Assembly: GCA_963281255.1 (NCBI GenBank)
Contig: OY725488.1
Coordinates: 4,239,925-4,303,924 of the forward strand
Length of the DNA: 64,000 nucleotides
From: Aphrocallistes beatrix
Taxonomy: Eukaryota > Porifera > Hexactinellida > Sceptrulophora > Aphrocallistidae
Direction: 5' to 3'
In this document: positions 1-10,669 of the stretch, piece by piece
Numbering within the stretch: position 1 is the stretch's first letter
Layout of the letters: the number at the start of each line of letters is the position of its first letter
Notes under the pieces: generated by a model
The model's database searches: none
What the model saw: only the letters and a program-made list of their open reading frames with translations
Told to the model about the DNA's origin: nothing
Made by a program: the position numbers and the translations under genes

Positions 1-819
1 TATTTTTGTATAATTTATTTTCTATCTGAATTATTTCGACTATTCAATTCTAATACTAGATAATATGATAACTTTTACTTGAGCTCTTGAACACGATGCT
101 AAAATATTAAACTAGTTGGTTCTATATTTTGTGAGTAATAATTAAAACCCGTGCACGTCCAGGAATGTTGAAATGAAAGTGAAAGTTAATTGAAAGTAAA
201 ATGAAAATGAAAGCTGGGTCATTTCTATTTATACCTTTGACCTCAAGTATTTCCCGGGTTTAAATACTTTAGTGAAGGAATTAGTGAAGCACCGGTTCGA
301 AATTATTAGAACAGGGACATACACCGCACAGTTCACAGGTTACATGTGAACCCCCCTCCCCAGGATTCTATTTTCGATTGCAGCACAAACGAGTTGTTAA
401 CCCCCTTGGTAAAAATGTATTCCTAGTTTATAGTAATTCATACACCTATCAGGATATAAAATTTAGGGAGTTTGAGCATATTTCGAGTTATTTACAGGTA
501 ATTTCTAGGTGCTTTACCCTTTGACCCCATTGTGGGACTTACAGCGCCCCTAGATCTTCAGCTAGCTTTGTGCATCATAAAATCTGCTAAGTGATCTCCC
601 CCCTAGAGGAAAAATCCTGACGTCTTTGTTTTCGAAATCCCATGTTGACCCTCGGGGGACGACGCCATTGTAGAATACAGTATTTTGGTTGAATACATGT
701 AGTAATTGTAGTTCTTACTGACTGTAGCTATGAATTCATGTATGAGGCTCGTAAATGAATTGCTGAAAAATATCCATCTGATTTAGCAGTATCCCTCGAT
801 ATTATACGTATGTTATCGT
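1..819. other. AT-rich non-coding stretch
   Basis: No supported coding region. Around 155-245 lies a degenerate relative of the short TTAA-flanked repeat seen intact at 57.7 and 60.0 kb: it shares the GGAATGTTGAAATGAAAGTG core and the TTTCTATTTATAC tail, but its ends have decayed. A second decayed relative is at about 1395-1475. The rest shows nothing recognisable. Confidence 0.5.
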
Positions 820-839
820 AATAATTTACATTACTGAAA

Positions 840-1800
840 GAAATGAAAGTCAATAAAGAGAAATTTTCCAACCTGTGATTTTGTATCTCAATCATAGTTG
901 TTGTCTTGTTTTCCTAATTGATAGATTCTAGCTTCATCCATGCCTCACAACTGGACTGGGACTCGTGTGAAAGCGCAACTGATGTTCTCCACTTCTGCCA
1001 CAAGTTGCCTTGGTTCTACTCGATCATCTACTGGGCAGAGGAATATTTGCTTGGGAAGCGAGTGGAAAGTGAATGTTAGAATGAGGTCTGGAACGGTAAA
1101 TATTTGGCAGTCGAATTTAGCTAACCAAAACAAGTTAATAATAAAAAATTGCAATATATACATAAAATGAAACAATATAAAATAGGAAAGTGTTTTGTAG
1201 AAGCTGAACAGATGACATATTTTTGAGATTTATTGACTTTGCTGAGCCTATTCAGTTGTATTTATAATGCTGGGCTCCGCACGAAGTTTCTCACATATCA
1301 ATTCCAGAGTTGCGAAACTAGTTACACATATAAATTAAAATATGCAAGCACGGAAATGTCGATTATAAATTCCAATCGAGTGAAGTCTGGAATCATTAAA
1401 ACCATGGTTTGCCGCGGAATGTTGAATTGAAAGTTAACTGAATTGAAAATGAAAGTGGGGTCATTTCTATTTTTCTTACTGTTTGAACCTGTAAAGAAAT
1501 AGTAAGAAAAAAACGGTTTCAACTGTAGTAATAATTTGTTAATTAATGACGGCCTCCTCCTCCTCCTCTAATAGCCATCCCTATGTTCCTCTCCACGCAA
1601 AATAGGTCTACAAAGCGGTGGGATGCATTCAATTGTGATTGGATGGTCTTACTGTTGAAATATTGTGCTTGTGATAAATTCGAGGAAGGTCAATTGCAAT
1701 ATTGGATGTATTTTGCAGTTAGATTGTGTGCGTGCAATTTAATGGCTGTAGCAGCTGAATATTAACCAAGGAATATCTTTACACTTTCAATTCTAAGCAG
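840..1800. repeat. Duplicated segment, copy 1 (blocks A and C)
   Basis: Block A (about 840-1150) resembles 36060-36400: both carry the string ACTGGACTGGGACTCGTGTG and matching flanks. Block C (about 1545-1800) resembles 18440-18760: both run from CCTCCTCCTC through a matching stretch to the pattern GAGGAAGGT and a TGGATGT motif. The blocks keep order and orientation among copies, so this looks like one low-copy unit duplicated at about 1, 17.5 and 36 kb. Short ORFs are present on both strands, but none matches between copies well enough to call a gene. It could be an eroded gene family or an old transposon. Confidence 0.45.
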
Positions 1801-1923
1801 ATGCTTCGAGTATTTTGATATTGTTCAGTATTTCTCAAATTCATACCTAAAGTTAAATAAATAGTAGGGACAATATAATTGGGTCAAGACGAAATAAGAA
1901 TTAAACATTCCTTTTCTAGGATT

Positions 1924-3045
1924 TGTTAATCATTGATGATTTTATTTACATACGATATATTTAAATTCAAAGTTATTGATTCAATATACTTTTGCTGTAC
2001 TCGATTTTATAAAGACAAGCGCGCTTCGCTTGCTTGTGCTGCGCGGCTGGCGGACACTGTGTCCGCCGGAGGCTCCATTCGGTCGCCTGGAAGTGACATT
2101 GGTTAATTATAAGGGAGATAACATCTCTAAATACATCTGCACTACTGTTATAATCGATATCGGAAGAAAAATCATCAAAATTATCAATTTTTAAAATTTT
2201 GAATAGTAATGATGGCGTCATAACAAAGTGATGAGTCATCATATTTGATGATAGTTGCATCATATGTGAGGCGTGTTAGTATACAGATTCTATTAAAATT
2301 TCAGCCTTCTATCTCCTATAATGACTGAGTTATGCTCGAATAACTGTATTGCTTAACTTTTAAAAATGTGACAATGACGTCATAATTCCATGATGAGTCG
2401 ACATTTTGCTCTGAGCTCAGAACTTACTGGAGCCATAGCCAAAAGACTCCGACATGCAAAAAATTAGCTTTCTATAACCGGCAGTTTCTTCAATCAATTC
2501 GTTACATATATATATATATTTATATATATATATATATATATATACACATTAATCGAGTTTTAATAGTAAGGATTCGTAACTCTACCATTTGTTTGGTATC
2601 TCGTCATATCAAACTCTAAAATACCTAGACTAAATATAGATTTCCTACTGCTCCATTAACTGAATGGAATTTAAATAACAAGATTTCTCAAACGAACGAA
2701 TACCATAAAGTAGGAGTATTCCTCTTGTCTAATCTCTCTGGAAACAACAAATAGTTGCTATAAATGTTAGATATGTACGATGATGTGTGTGGTCACGTAA
2801 TGCGTGGTCACGTAATAAGAAGTTGTTTGTCAAATTATTATTCGATTGCCTTATTATGACACCCGAATATTTTGTGGCATTTTTTAGCGATTTTGCATTT
2901 CCATCTGTTTGAATTGCATCCTAATGTGCGATTGCATTGTAGCTTGTTCCAAGGATTTCTAGAATACACAGACGGGAAACTCAGTGTTGAAAAAAAAAAC
3001 AACCACAGACTGATTTTTCATTATTTCCTTCATTTCAGCCTTAAC
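1924..3045. repeat. Left inverted arm of the P-like element
   Basis: Pairs in inverted orientation with 10670-11393. Landmarks shared by both arms: ATCGTATGTAAATAAA, the block around GTTTGGTATCTCGTCATATC (2595-2615), AAACGAACGAATACC, and an inner stretch ending near CTTAACG at about 3045. The arm is split by a Helitron-like element. Its uninterrupted partner on the right shows exactly which bases were there before. Confidence 0.8.
2016..2572 (-). mobile_element. Helitron-like non-autonomous element, copy H1 (complete)
   Basis: Read on the minus strand it begins TCCTTACTATTAAAACTCGA, has a TA microsatellite just inside, and ends in a GC-rich zone with hairpins and the terminus GCGCGCTTG. One terminal stem is CAAGCG/CGCTTG with a 5-base loop. 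The empty partner site at 11301/11302 in the right arm shows insertion between A and T without target duplication, the mode known for Helitrons. The 3' end CTTG departs from the usual CTRR. It carries no ORF, so it must depend on a helicase made elsewhere. About 14 copies or fragments occur in the window. Confidence 0.72.
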
Positions 3046-3133
3046 GATTTTATTTGTTGTTTGGAATAAATAAGGAAACCCAATCTTGATTTATTTTATT
3101 TGTTAGCCTGTTTGAGTTCTTTTATGCCTTAGG

Positions 3134-4659
3134 ATGGGGCGGAAATGTACCTTTAATAATGGAGAAAGCTGTAAGTCTGGTTACGATACCAATCCAGAAA
3201 AGGTAAAAATTCCCGAAAGATTTCGTTGAGCGCAAGCGGTGGGTAGACCGCCTTCCGAATAAGCTAATATCCGAAATCACCCCAAATATTGGTACGTATA
3301 TGCATAACATATTGGCTTACTGGGTATCGGACAGTAAAAGTACAAGGTTCGAATTGCAAGCCAACTGACCCACCATTCATATTTAGTCTACCGAATTCCT
3401 TCACACCGTAAAGTTCTAAAACTATTGTGCGGGAGATTGACAAACGTGGAGTATCGTCTGAAACACGTCAAAAACATCAGAACGACTAAATCTGAAGAAA
3501 GATACTATCTCTTGCTGGAAAAATCTCGTGAAATACCGTCGATCTCTACCCGTAGCCTTTCAAGATTTGAAGGATTCCATAAGGTTGGTAAAACTGGATG
3601 ACTCACTTGTTTCTGTCAATACTCACTTATCATTTCTGAGAATCTTCAACTTAGTGCTAAAAAAGGGTAAAAAATTCTTGTTCGCCATCTCCTTAACTTG
3701 TTGCTCCTGCATTTGTAGCTCGATTACTTCCAGTAATGAATTTAACAGCGCAATTTCTGTTTGAACAATTGCAGATTCTTATTAATATCATCCATGGATC
3801 TGGTGGTGTAGTGTTCTCCGTGATGACTGATAATTTAAGTGTCAATAAAAAAAAATTCAGATTGTATTACGATCGGTACGTTAGTTCAGATATTACTTCC
3901 ATGGATCACCCTAATCCAAACTCTTCCTTTCCTTCCCCATTTTTACTCTACGATCCTATCCATTTGATTTTAAATATTTGGAATAATTGGTTAACAGAGA
4001 AAACGAAAACGTTAGAATTCAAAGATCCAAGTTCAGACGCAGCAGTTCAAACTAAATGGAAAGATTTAATATCTATACGCCAAGCTAAACAAGTAAATAA
4101 TATAAAACAACTTAATTAAATCACCAGACTTTATATCCAAGCAATTTTGACAAAAAAAGTGCAAATTAGTTTTCAATGTTTTTAATGATAAAACAGTGGC
4201 CCGTTTACGAGAGCAGCAAAATAATGACACAGCAGCATTCGTCAGACAAGTTACGCGACTCATCAATATTATAAATGTTAAATATCTCCATACTGGAACA
4301 CGACTTAATAATGACGACGGACGACCAATTACGGATCCTGAAGACCCTCGGTTAACTTTCATACTTCAAATGGCAAACAATTTTAAGAAAATGGACAACG
4401 GTCTGAGTGGTAAACGGATTCGTTGTTTGACAAGTGAAGCAAATTCATTACATCGTTCATTGAGCGGCCTAGTTGAGGTTACTAGGCAATTCCTATCTTT
4501 AGGTATGGCATACGTGATTCCTGGCAAACTACAATCTGATCGTTTGGAAGCCGAGTTCGGTAGATACCGCGAATCGAGTGGAAGTAATTAATATCAGTAG
4601 ACCAAGTGCTCAGTAGTTTGAGTCAAACTGTTCTTGGATATTGCAACAACGAACACACG
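3134..4659 (+). pseudogene. P-element-type transposase with THAP domain, decayed
   Basis: The start ATG opens MGRKCTFNNGESCKSGYDTN, the look of a THAP zinc finger as found in invertebrate P transposases. After a frameshift, ERKRWVDRLPNKL and a degenerate end of the C2CH finger follow (the last Cys position reads YMHN). Further on come the string PTDPPFIFSLP and a middle catalytic region at 3736-4119 (SVMTDNLSVNKK, then LLYDPIHLILNIWNNWL). A C-terminal block at 4196-4591 holds DPEDPRLTF and LQSDRLEAEFGRYR, a signature of P transposases. One more frameshift leads into ISVDQVLSS. Several stops and shifts make it non-functional. Transposition would need the DDE-like RNase H core, which is only partly legible. 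The nested element at 4659 removed the end of the gene from its own right arm. Confidence 0.82.
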
Positions 4660-4850
4660 TCCACTTTAAATCGTAAAAAATCACGAAAAAATTACGTTAA
4701 GATTATCTCAGTATTTACAAACATTTTGGTATTTTTCAGCTCCACCGGATCAAAGTAAGACCTTGAAAAATTTAATATTTCATTTTCACATATAAATGTG
4801 GTGTATATTGTGTTAAAATCCACTTCATCTGTTATAACTTCCATTCTCCA

Positions 4851-5545
4851 TTAAGGTGACAGGCCCTCAAATTTTGAAAAAAATTGCCAGAACCAGATAT
4901 TGTAATTTAGTTTTTATTTAATTCTAGGATGTCTAAATAATCCGATAATCAGATATTTTGTCAATCCGATGATTGTTTATGTACTTGTAGCAGGTAAAAT
5001 CTGGCCTTTCTCAATCAAAATCTATTAATTTAAATTTTTTAAATTTTCAATTGGCGCACATCCGTATGATTACCCTAACTCAAAAAATATTCACATTTAA
5101 AATGCAAACCTATTGTAATAAACTCGCTAAATCCTCTGATTAAGCTAGTAGCGAAGCCCGATTTTTAAATAAAAGAAAAGTTTACAAACTGAAAATTATT
5201 TTGTCCCAAAAATTCCTGAGTAAATGACTCGACAAAATATTTTTCAACATAAAAAATTATTAAAATTAAAATTGAACAAAATAGCTTCGCTACTAGCTCA
5301 ACCATTCGCTAATAATGATATTTGAACAGTTAAATCAACCTGATCCTAGTCAATAGTTAGTTATGACGAACGGCACAACCACGGATATTGTATAGGATTT
5401 AGACTTTGAGTGACTATAACTTCATATTTATTCCTAGTTCGCAACTCATACTATGCATTAATTCTTGTACTAACTAGTACTATCCATAAACAGTATAACA
5501 ATGGTTGAATTAAGACTTTGATTTTTTGGGGTTTTGTCTCCTTAA
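4851..5545. mobile_element. TTAA-flanked non-coding element, family L, copy 1
   Basis: Bounded by TTAA on both sides, with short imperfect terminal repeats GGTGACAGGCCC and GTCTCC. The opposite arm of element N at 9051-9054 retains a single TTAA, which proves an insertion with TTAA duplication. A second copy is at 54891-55583. No coding capacity. TTAA duplication is known for piggyBac and Kolobok elements; I cannot tell which machinery moved it. Confidence 0.75.
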
Positions 5546-6247
5546 TAAAAGTTCTGAAAATTAGCTACAAATTCTAAATTAATAATACTTGTATCGAAAA
5601 CGCCTAAAGTTATAATCTAGCCAACTAATTCTCGAATTATTGCGTCATCATGACAGTACAAAATTTATTATAGCTCAGGCAATATTTCATTATAGCTCAG
5701 GCAATATTCATTATAAATCAATGAAACTTAAACACTAGATCTATCTTACCCTTTTCTGCCAGATTGTCTCAAAATCTCGTCAAAATGCAAATTCATCATT
5801 AGATTATGACGTCTTAATTGTGTATAAAAAGTGGAAATTTTACCAATTCAATTTTTACAATTTTTATCATTTTCCGAGGCAAAAAGTGTCGATGGCAAGT
5901 ACACGGCTACTGCAAAGTTGTTTTGGGTATGCGCTATACCGATCTTTAGCGATCTAGAAAACGATGCGCGCTCCTATACACTACCCGACATTGTCTATAA
6001 TGACATACTTTGAGATTGTATGAGCAAACGACATTGCCCTCAATTGAGTTGGAATTGATTTGTGCTACGACATTCACCAGACTGAAATATTATTTATTAG
6101 AATATCTGTTTAGTGAAAATATCAATCTATTGAGAAAATGTTTATATTGATAATATGAATATAATGAGAATATTAGTACATAGAATTCTACTACACTATT
6201 TCAACCGAAACCTTCCGCTATGATTACACCAATATTTGTTTATCTCG
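5546..6247. other. Left inner arm and 3' flank of the DDE ORF
   Basis: The part up to about 5880 is the inner portion of the left arm of element N, matching about 8713-9050 inverted, including a TGACGT motif near 5806 opposite the full TGACGTCA near 8785. From 5880 to 6247, downstream of the minus-strand ORF stop, nothing recognisable is present. Confidence 0.6.
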
Positions 6248-8380
6248 CTAGTCTTCGTCTGTACCATCGATCTCCTTCCAGAAACGAATTGCCCGTTTGG
6301 CTGACTCTCTAATGGGTCTAGCTGGTGCATCAGCCTTTCTCTTATGGCCATCCTTCCTGGTGAAGTTGTATCGACCTAGTGCATCTACTGCAGTACTATG
6401 ATGAGTGGTCTGTACCGCAGAGAAGTCATTGTGACATGACTCAATTTGCTCCTCTGTAAGGAGCTGTACCTTTCCTCGGTGTATAGAATACCAATCCATG
6501 AAGTGAGCGAGCAAGCAATGGATAAGAAGCGTTACTGTCAGTCCATTATCAAGCCACACTATCCTGAATTCGTAAAGGAGTCTTGCAACTTCTCCAATCT
6601 CTTCTCCAGCCCATGCAGCAGTTCGAAGTGAGTGCCATGCTCTGAGGACAAAAACGGAGCAATCCGAGAAGCCAGAGTCAATCCATAGAGATACAGCACC
6701 ACTAGCACTTGAAACTGCTTTGCCAGCGAATGAGGGACACTTCATGTGCTCGGCTTTGAGTGTGCTGGTGCAGGTTGCGGTCAAAGCTTTCACTTGATAG
6801 TTGGTCTCCAGGAATACCAGAAGTTTGAGCTTTCTTGATTCCCATACATCCTTGCAGGTCGAGCCAAGTCGAGTCTCGCGTTGAAACAATTGCCGCAATA
6901 TGCACATAGATATGTGTAAAACAGGTATATGGAATATCTCTACAGGGTCATTTCCGAGGTCCAGAATAGGGTGATGTATCTGTCCATCAATGTGTCTTGC
7001 TCTGGCCGGCTTGGTTTTGAGTAATAAGGCTGCTTGATCTGCAGTCCTTGGAACGTTTCTGTTGTCCGGAGAGTAGATTTGGCTCTTGTTTACCCTCTTG
7101 CCAGTTGTACAGCAGAACACACAAGCAGTCGTGGTGCAGCCAGTTAGCAATTGGGCGCACTTGAAGTCACATGCCACTGTTACATTATAATCGTCAAACA
7201 TAGGGGACAGGTCATACATCATGCATGATAGTAGAGCTCGACTCTCACTAGCCTCTGAAATAGCGATGACGAATGGAATCTGTCTCTCTCCTTTGCCTTT
7301 GAAACTAATGGCTTCTCCTTGGTGATTGATTATCACTTTTACAGATCCGCCGCCGCCATCAATTGACATTTTCAGACAGTCTCCAGACTTGTACTCTTGA
7401 CTGACTAATTCCCCACATATATCCCGAACAATTCCATATGTAGAATTTCGACTCTGCCTGTGTACTTCGCCAGTCTCAGCCATCCAAAACTTTGCCAATG
7501 TGTCAGTCGCTTCATGTAACAGATCATCAGCTTCTCCAAAGTTCTTTATGGCAAAGTGGGTCATATACTCAGCTCGTTCCGACACAATTGTTAGTCTTTT
7601 TGGGAGACGAACTGCAGAACCGATGAACCGATTCATGATAGTCATAAGACAGTCCATGGAGGAATTAGAGGTCGTGGTCACAAGCTGGAGCTGTCGAATG
7701 AAGGAAGTAGGAACTACAAGCTTTGTCCGCTTCTGGCTGGGGTTTGCTCGTTGGAAGGTAGTTGCCCTGCCATGATGACCTAATAGTTCAAAGGGTGCAT
7801 CCTTGGGGAGACCTCGCGACTTACGAATGGCACTCAGCCCAGCTCGAACCAATTGATCGATTTGTCCAGCATCCTCAGCCTGAGCTATTAGGCCCTGTGT
7901 TAACTCCTGACGAATCTTCGCTGGTCGAAACGGAGTGATGAAAGAAAATCCTGGGGGTCTCCCTGCACCCTTTCTGTTTTTCTTCTTCCCCTTCCTCATC
8001 TTGAGCTTGTAGTTGTCACAATACCAGCATTTTTCTTCTGTGTGATCTGGCTTTGGCCACCTCCGCACTATACAGTAGTGTTCTATTCTTCTCTTGGCGA
8101 ATTGCTTTTTCCAACTGTCCAGCTGAGCATTTGTATTAACGGTGAGAGTGATCTTGCAATTACCGCATATGGAAGAGGGACCAGTGAGATCTGAGTGCGA
8201 ACCAGTTGGCCCTGCATATTCCTGGAATTCTTTATCCATCTTTAATGCCATACAATTTGTGATAGGGTACAGCACCACTTTGGACCATGAGACTCCACAA
8301 CAGTAGCAGTACTCATTAAAGTGGGGACATACGAAAGGTATCACAGAGGAAGCAGGGGGTATAGATGAATTTATTATCAT
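6248..8380 (-). CDS. Putative DDE/RNase H-fold transposase, 710 aa
   Basis: Uninterrupted ORF inside element N. Residues 18-122 hold cysteine pairs (CYCCG near 25, CGNC near 72, CWYC near 118) that could form zinc-binding fingers; a basic stretch, KGKKKNRKGAGRPP, follows at about 130-143. The likely catalytic core has SIDGGGGSVKV (Asp341), ACDFKCAQLL (Asp405) followed by a CVFC knuckle at 420-423, a histidine-rich HIPVLHISMCIL block (484-495) and EEQIESCHNDF (Glu643-647). The spacing and the late Glu in an E-x-C-H-N setting recall RNase H-fold transposases found as single long ORFs in cnidarian genomes. The C-terminal tail is basic. The start is the first ATG; the region just upstream is occupied by a Helitron fragment, so the native promoter may be displaced. 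Function as transposase is inferred from motifs plus long inverted arms. I cannot place it in a named superfamily. Confidence 0.62.
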   Translation of the reverse strand: MIINSSIPPASSVIPFVCPHFNEYCYCCGVSWSKVVLYPITNCMALKMDKEFQEYAGPTGSHSDLTGPSSICGNCKITLTVNTNAQLDSWKKQFAKRRIEHYCIVRRWPKPDHTEEKCWYCDNYKLKMRKGKKKNRKGAGRPPGFSFITPFRPAKIRQELTQGLIAQAEDAGQIDQLVRAGLSAIRKSRGLPKDAPFELLGHHGRATTFQRANPSQKRTKLVVPTSFIRQLQLVTTTSNSSMDCLMTIMNRFIGSAVRLPKRLTIVSERAEYMTHFAIKNFGEADDLLHEATDTLAKFWMAETGEVHRQSRNSTYGIVRDICGELVSQEYKSGDCLKMSIDGGGGSVKVIINHQGEAISFKGKGERQIPFVIAISEASESRALLSCMMYDLSPMFDDYNVTVACDFKCAQLLTGCTTTACVFCCTTGKRVNKSQIYSPDNRNVPRTADQAALLLKTKPARARHIDGQIHHPILDLGNDPVEIFHIPVLHISMCILRQLFQRETRLGSTCKDVWESRKLKLLVFLETNYQVKALTATCTSTLKAEHMKCPSFAGKAVSSASGAVSLWIDSGFSDCSVFVLRAWHSLRTAAWAGEEIGEVARLLYEFRIVWLDNGLTVTLLIHCLLAHFMDWYSIHRGKVQLLTEEQIESCHNDFSAVQTTHHSTAVDALGRYNFTRKDGHKRKADAPARPIRESAKRAIRFWKEIDGTDED

Positions 8381-8400
8381 AATGAATAAACTGAAGGATA

Positions 8401-8446
8401 TCCTTACTATTAAAAATCGATTAATATATATTTATTTATTTATTTG

Positions 8447-8491
<45 letters not shown>

Positions 8492-8712
8492 GTAACGAAT
8501 TGATTGAAGAGACTGACAAGCGCAGAAAGCTGATTTTTGGCATGTGGGAGTCTTTTGGCTATGGCTCCACTAAGTTCTAACTTCAGACTAAGAAAATATC
8601 GACTCATCATGGAGTTGTGACGTCATTGTCACCTTTTACTTTTTCGAAATTTCAAAATATTTCCATTTTTATTAGAATTACAATAAGAAATCAATATGTG
8701 TATATTAATTAA
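8401..8712 (+). mobile_element. Helitron-like element, 5' part only (H2)
   Basis: Begins TCCTTACTATTAAAAATCGA after a host A, followed by a TATC microsatellite (about 8445-8490) in the position where other copies have TA repeats. The body then matches other copies through the GCAGAAAGCTGATTTTTGGC region to about 8650 and decays. The GC-rich 3' end is missing. Confidence 0.65.
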
Positions 8713-9113
8713 TGAGTTTGACTCGAAAATGATAAAAATTGTAAAAATTGAATTGGTAAAATTTCCACTTTTTATACACAATTATGACGTCATAATCAAT
8801 GATGAATTTGCATTTTGACGAGATTTTGAGACAATCTGGCAGAAAAGGGTAAGATAGATCTAGTGTTTAAGTTTCATTGATTTATGATTAATATTGCCTG
8901 AGCTGTAATGAATTGAGTCATTGCTATGAAATTTTGTACTGTCATGATGACGTAATAATTCGAGAATTAGTTGGCTAGATTATAACTTTAGGTGTGTTCG
9001 ATCCAAGTATTAGTAATTTAGAATTTGTAGCTAATTTTCAGAACTTTTATTAATGGAGAATGGAAGTTATAACAGATGAAGTGGATTTTAACACAATATA
9101 CACCACATTTATA

Positions 9114-10459
9114 CAGGGTGTCCCATAAGTATTGGCCGGTCTTCAGATTTTTGAATTGTAAAATTTTTATTGCAAAACCATTGTGAAATAAGACAAGTTA
9201 CTTTCAATTATTGAAGTAAATAACTTGCGAGTAATTTCTATCACTTAAGTTTACAATCTATCATAATACAAAGCTATAATATTAATAGGCCTATCTAGCT
9301 TGAACAAATCAATAATGAATGTCCAAGATTATGGAATCGCGATTCGTTCCAAGGCAATTGGACTTCTAGAGGGCGGTTTATCGCAGAAAATTGTTTCACA
9401 GAGGTTATCTGTTAGTGAAAGATCACTAAGGCGTTGGTGGCATGCACACAAAGCCGGAAATCGCCTCGAAAGTAGACCCAAACAAGGTCGTCCAAAAACA
9501 ATTAGCCGAGTTGCTAAAATTGTAATTTCGAAATCTGTGGGGAAAAGGAGACAATCAACGCGAATAATTGCTACTAGACTATCCAATAGCGGAATAACCA
9601 TCTCAAAATCAACAGTACACCGTTATCTAAAGGGTACTCTTGGCCTAAAATCTTACAAAAGACCCAAAAAGCCCCGATTAACGGAAAAAATGAAAGAAAA
9701 TCGACTAAAATTCGCCCTTAAAACAGAAAAGTGGACAATCGAGCAATAGAAAAAGGTCCTGTGGAGCGACGAATCCTCCTTTGAACTATTTTCTCTCCCA
9801 AATCGCCAGAACGACAGAGTTTGGTCAAAATCTTCAAGAAACATTGAGCCATGTCTCCCTATTAAATTTCCACCGAAAATTCAAGTGTGGGGGATGATTT
9901 CGTTTCAAGCAGTGTCGGAATTGCATTTAATACCGAAAGGGCAGATGGTTAATGGAGCTTATTATCGGGACTCGATATTAGCCAAAACTTGTTTGGATGC
10001 GATCAAACGTAAACGGAAGAGAGGCTCAATTTTGGAACGGTCAATGCTACCAAACATGTCCGAGTTATTTTTCATGCAGGATGGTGCACCAGCTCACACT
10101 GCCAATTCGACCCAAGAATGGTGTTCAAAGAAGTTCCCAAACTTCTGGCGTAAAGCGGAATGGCCAGGTAACTCGCCTGACCTTAATCCAATTGAAAACG
10201 TGTGGGCATATATGAAAGAGAAGATCAGCGAAATGGGAGATGCAAATACTTTAAAGGGCCTGGAAAAAAATCTTATAGAAGCATGGAGATCAATCCCTCC
10301 AGATTTTTTAGCAAATTTAATTTGTAGCATGCCGAATCGTGTTAAACTAGTTATAGAAAAGGATGGAGATTACATTGGAAAATAAAATTGACTTATATTA
10401 TTTGCTTAAAAAAAATTATAGCAACTTATACTACCGGCCAATACTTATGGGACACCCTG
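9114..10459 (+). mobile_element. Tc1-like transposon, 1346 bp
   Basis: Terminal inverted repeats of about 27 bp start CAGGGTGTCCCATAAGTATT; TA duplications are at 9112-9113 and 10460-10461. It is inserted in the right arm of element N; the left arm near 4791 shows the empty TA site. It contains one transposase gene on the plus strand. The near-intact gene and matching ends suggest a comparatively young insertion. Confidence 0.92.
9300..10385 (+). pseudogene. Tc1-family transposase, one in-frame stop
   Basis: A 361-codon reading frame interrupted by a single TAG at 9747-9749, otherwise open. The N-terminal half (residues about 10-120) is a bipartite helix-turn-helix: KAIGLLEGGLSQKIVSQRL, then a GRPK linker and a second HTH ending ISKSTVHRYLK. 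The catalytic triad is visible: Asp157 in LWSDESSF, Asp261 in FMQDGAPAHT, Glu299 in NSPDLNPIENVW. There are 37 residues between the second Asp and the Glu, so it is DD37E rather than classical DD34E. The enzyme cuts at the 27-bp terminal repeats and inserts at TA. The stop falls between the DNA-binding and catalytic halves. Confidence 0.92.
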
Positions 10460-10669
10460 TATGTGAAAATGAAATAATAAAATTTTCAAGGTCTTACTTT
10501 GATCCGCTGGAGCTGAAAAATACCAAAATGTTTGTAAATACTGAGATAAGCTTAACGTAATTTTTTCGTGATTTTTTAAGATTTTAAGTGGACTATTTTA
10601 AGTGGACTAAGACTAAGACTATTTTAAGTGGACTAAAAGATTTTAAGTGGACTAAATCTACCCAATTTA

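Larger units (their letters stand above)
4659..10652 (-). mobile_element. 6-kb DNA transposon with long inverted arms and a 710-codon DDE-type ORF (element N)
   Basis: Left arm 4659-4850 plus 5546-about 5880; right arm about 8713-9113 plus 10460-10652. Both ends carry GTCCACTTnAAAT motifs; the right end repeats AAGTGGAC several times in tandem (10590-10652). The left arm is split by a TTAA-flanked element (4851-5545) and the right arm by a Tc1 element (9114-10459). A Helitron fragment (8401-8712) lies between right arm and ORF. The only long ORF is on the minus strand. The element sits in the 3' end of the P transposase gene, so it is younger than the P element. Superfamily assignment is open. 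Confidence 0.75.

Noticed and set aside
2016-2572. Calling the GC-rich hairpin family a SINE or terminal-inverted-repeat MITE
   Set aside because: No Pol III boxes, no poly-A or short tail repeat, no inverted ends and no target duplication; two empty sites show A^T insertion instead.
6248-8380. Assigning the 710-aa protein to RAG1/Transib
   Set aside because: A D/D/E pattern and zinc knuckles are suggestive, but I see no specific RAG1 core motif beyond the DG near the first Asp; left unassigned.
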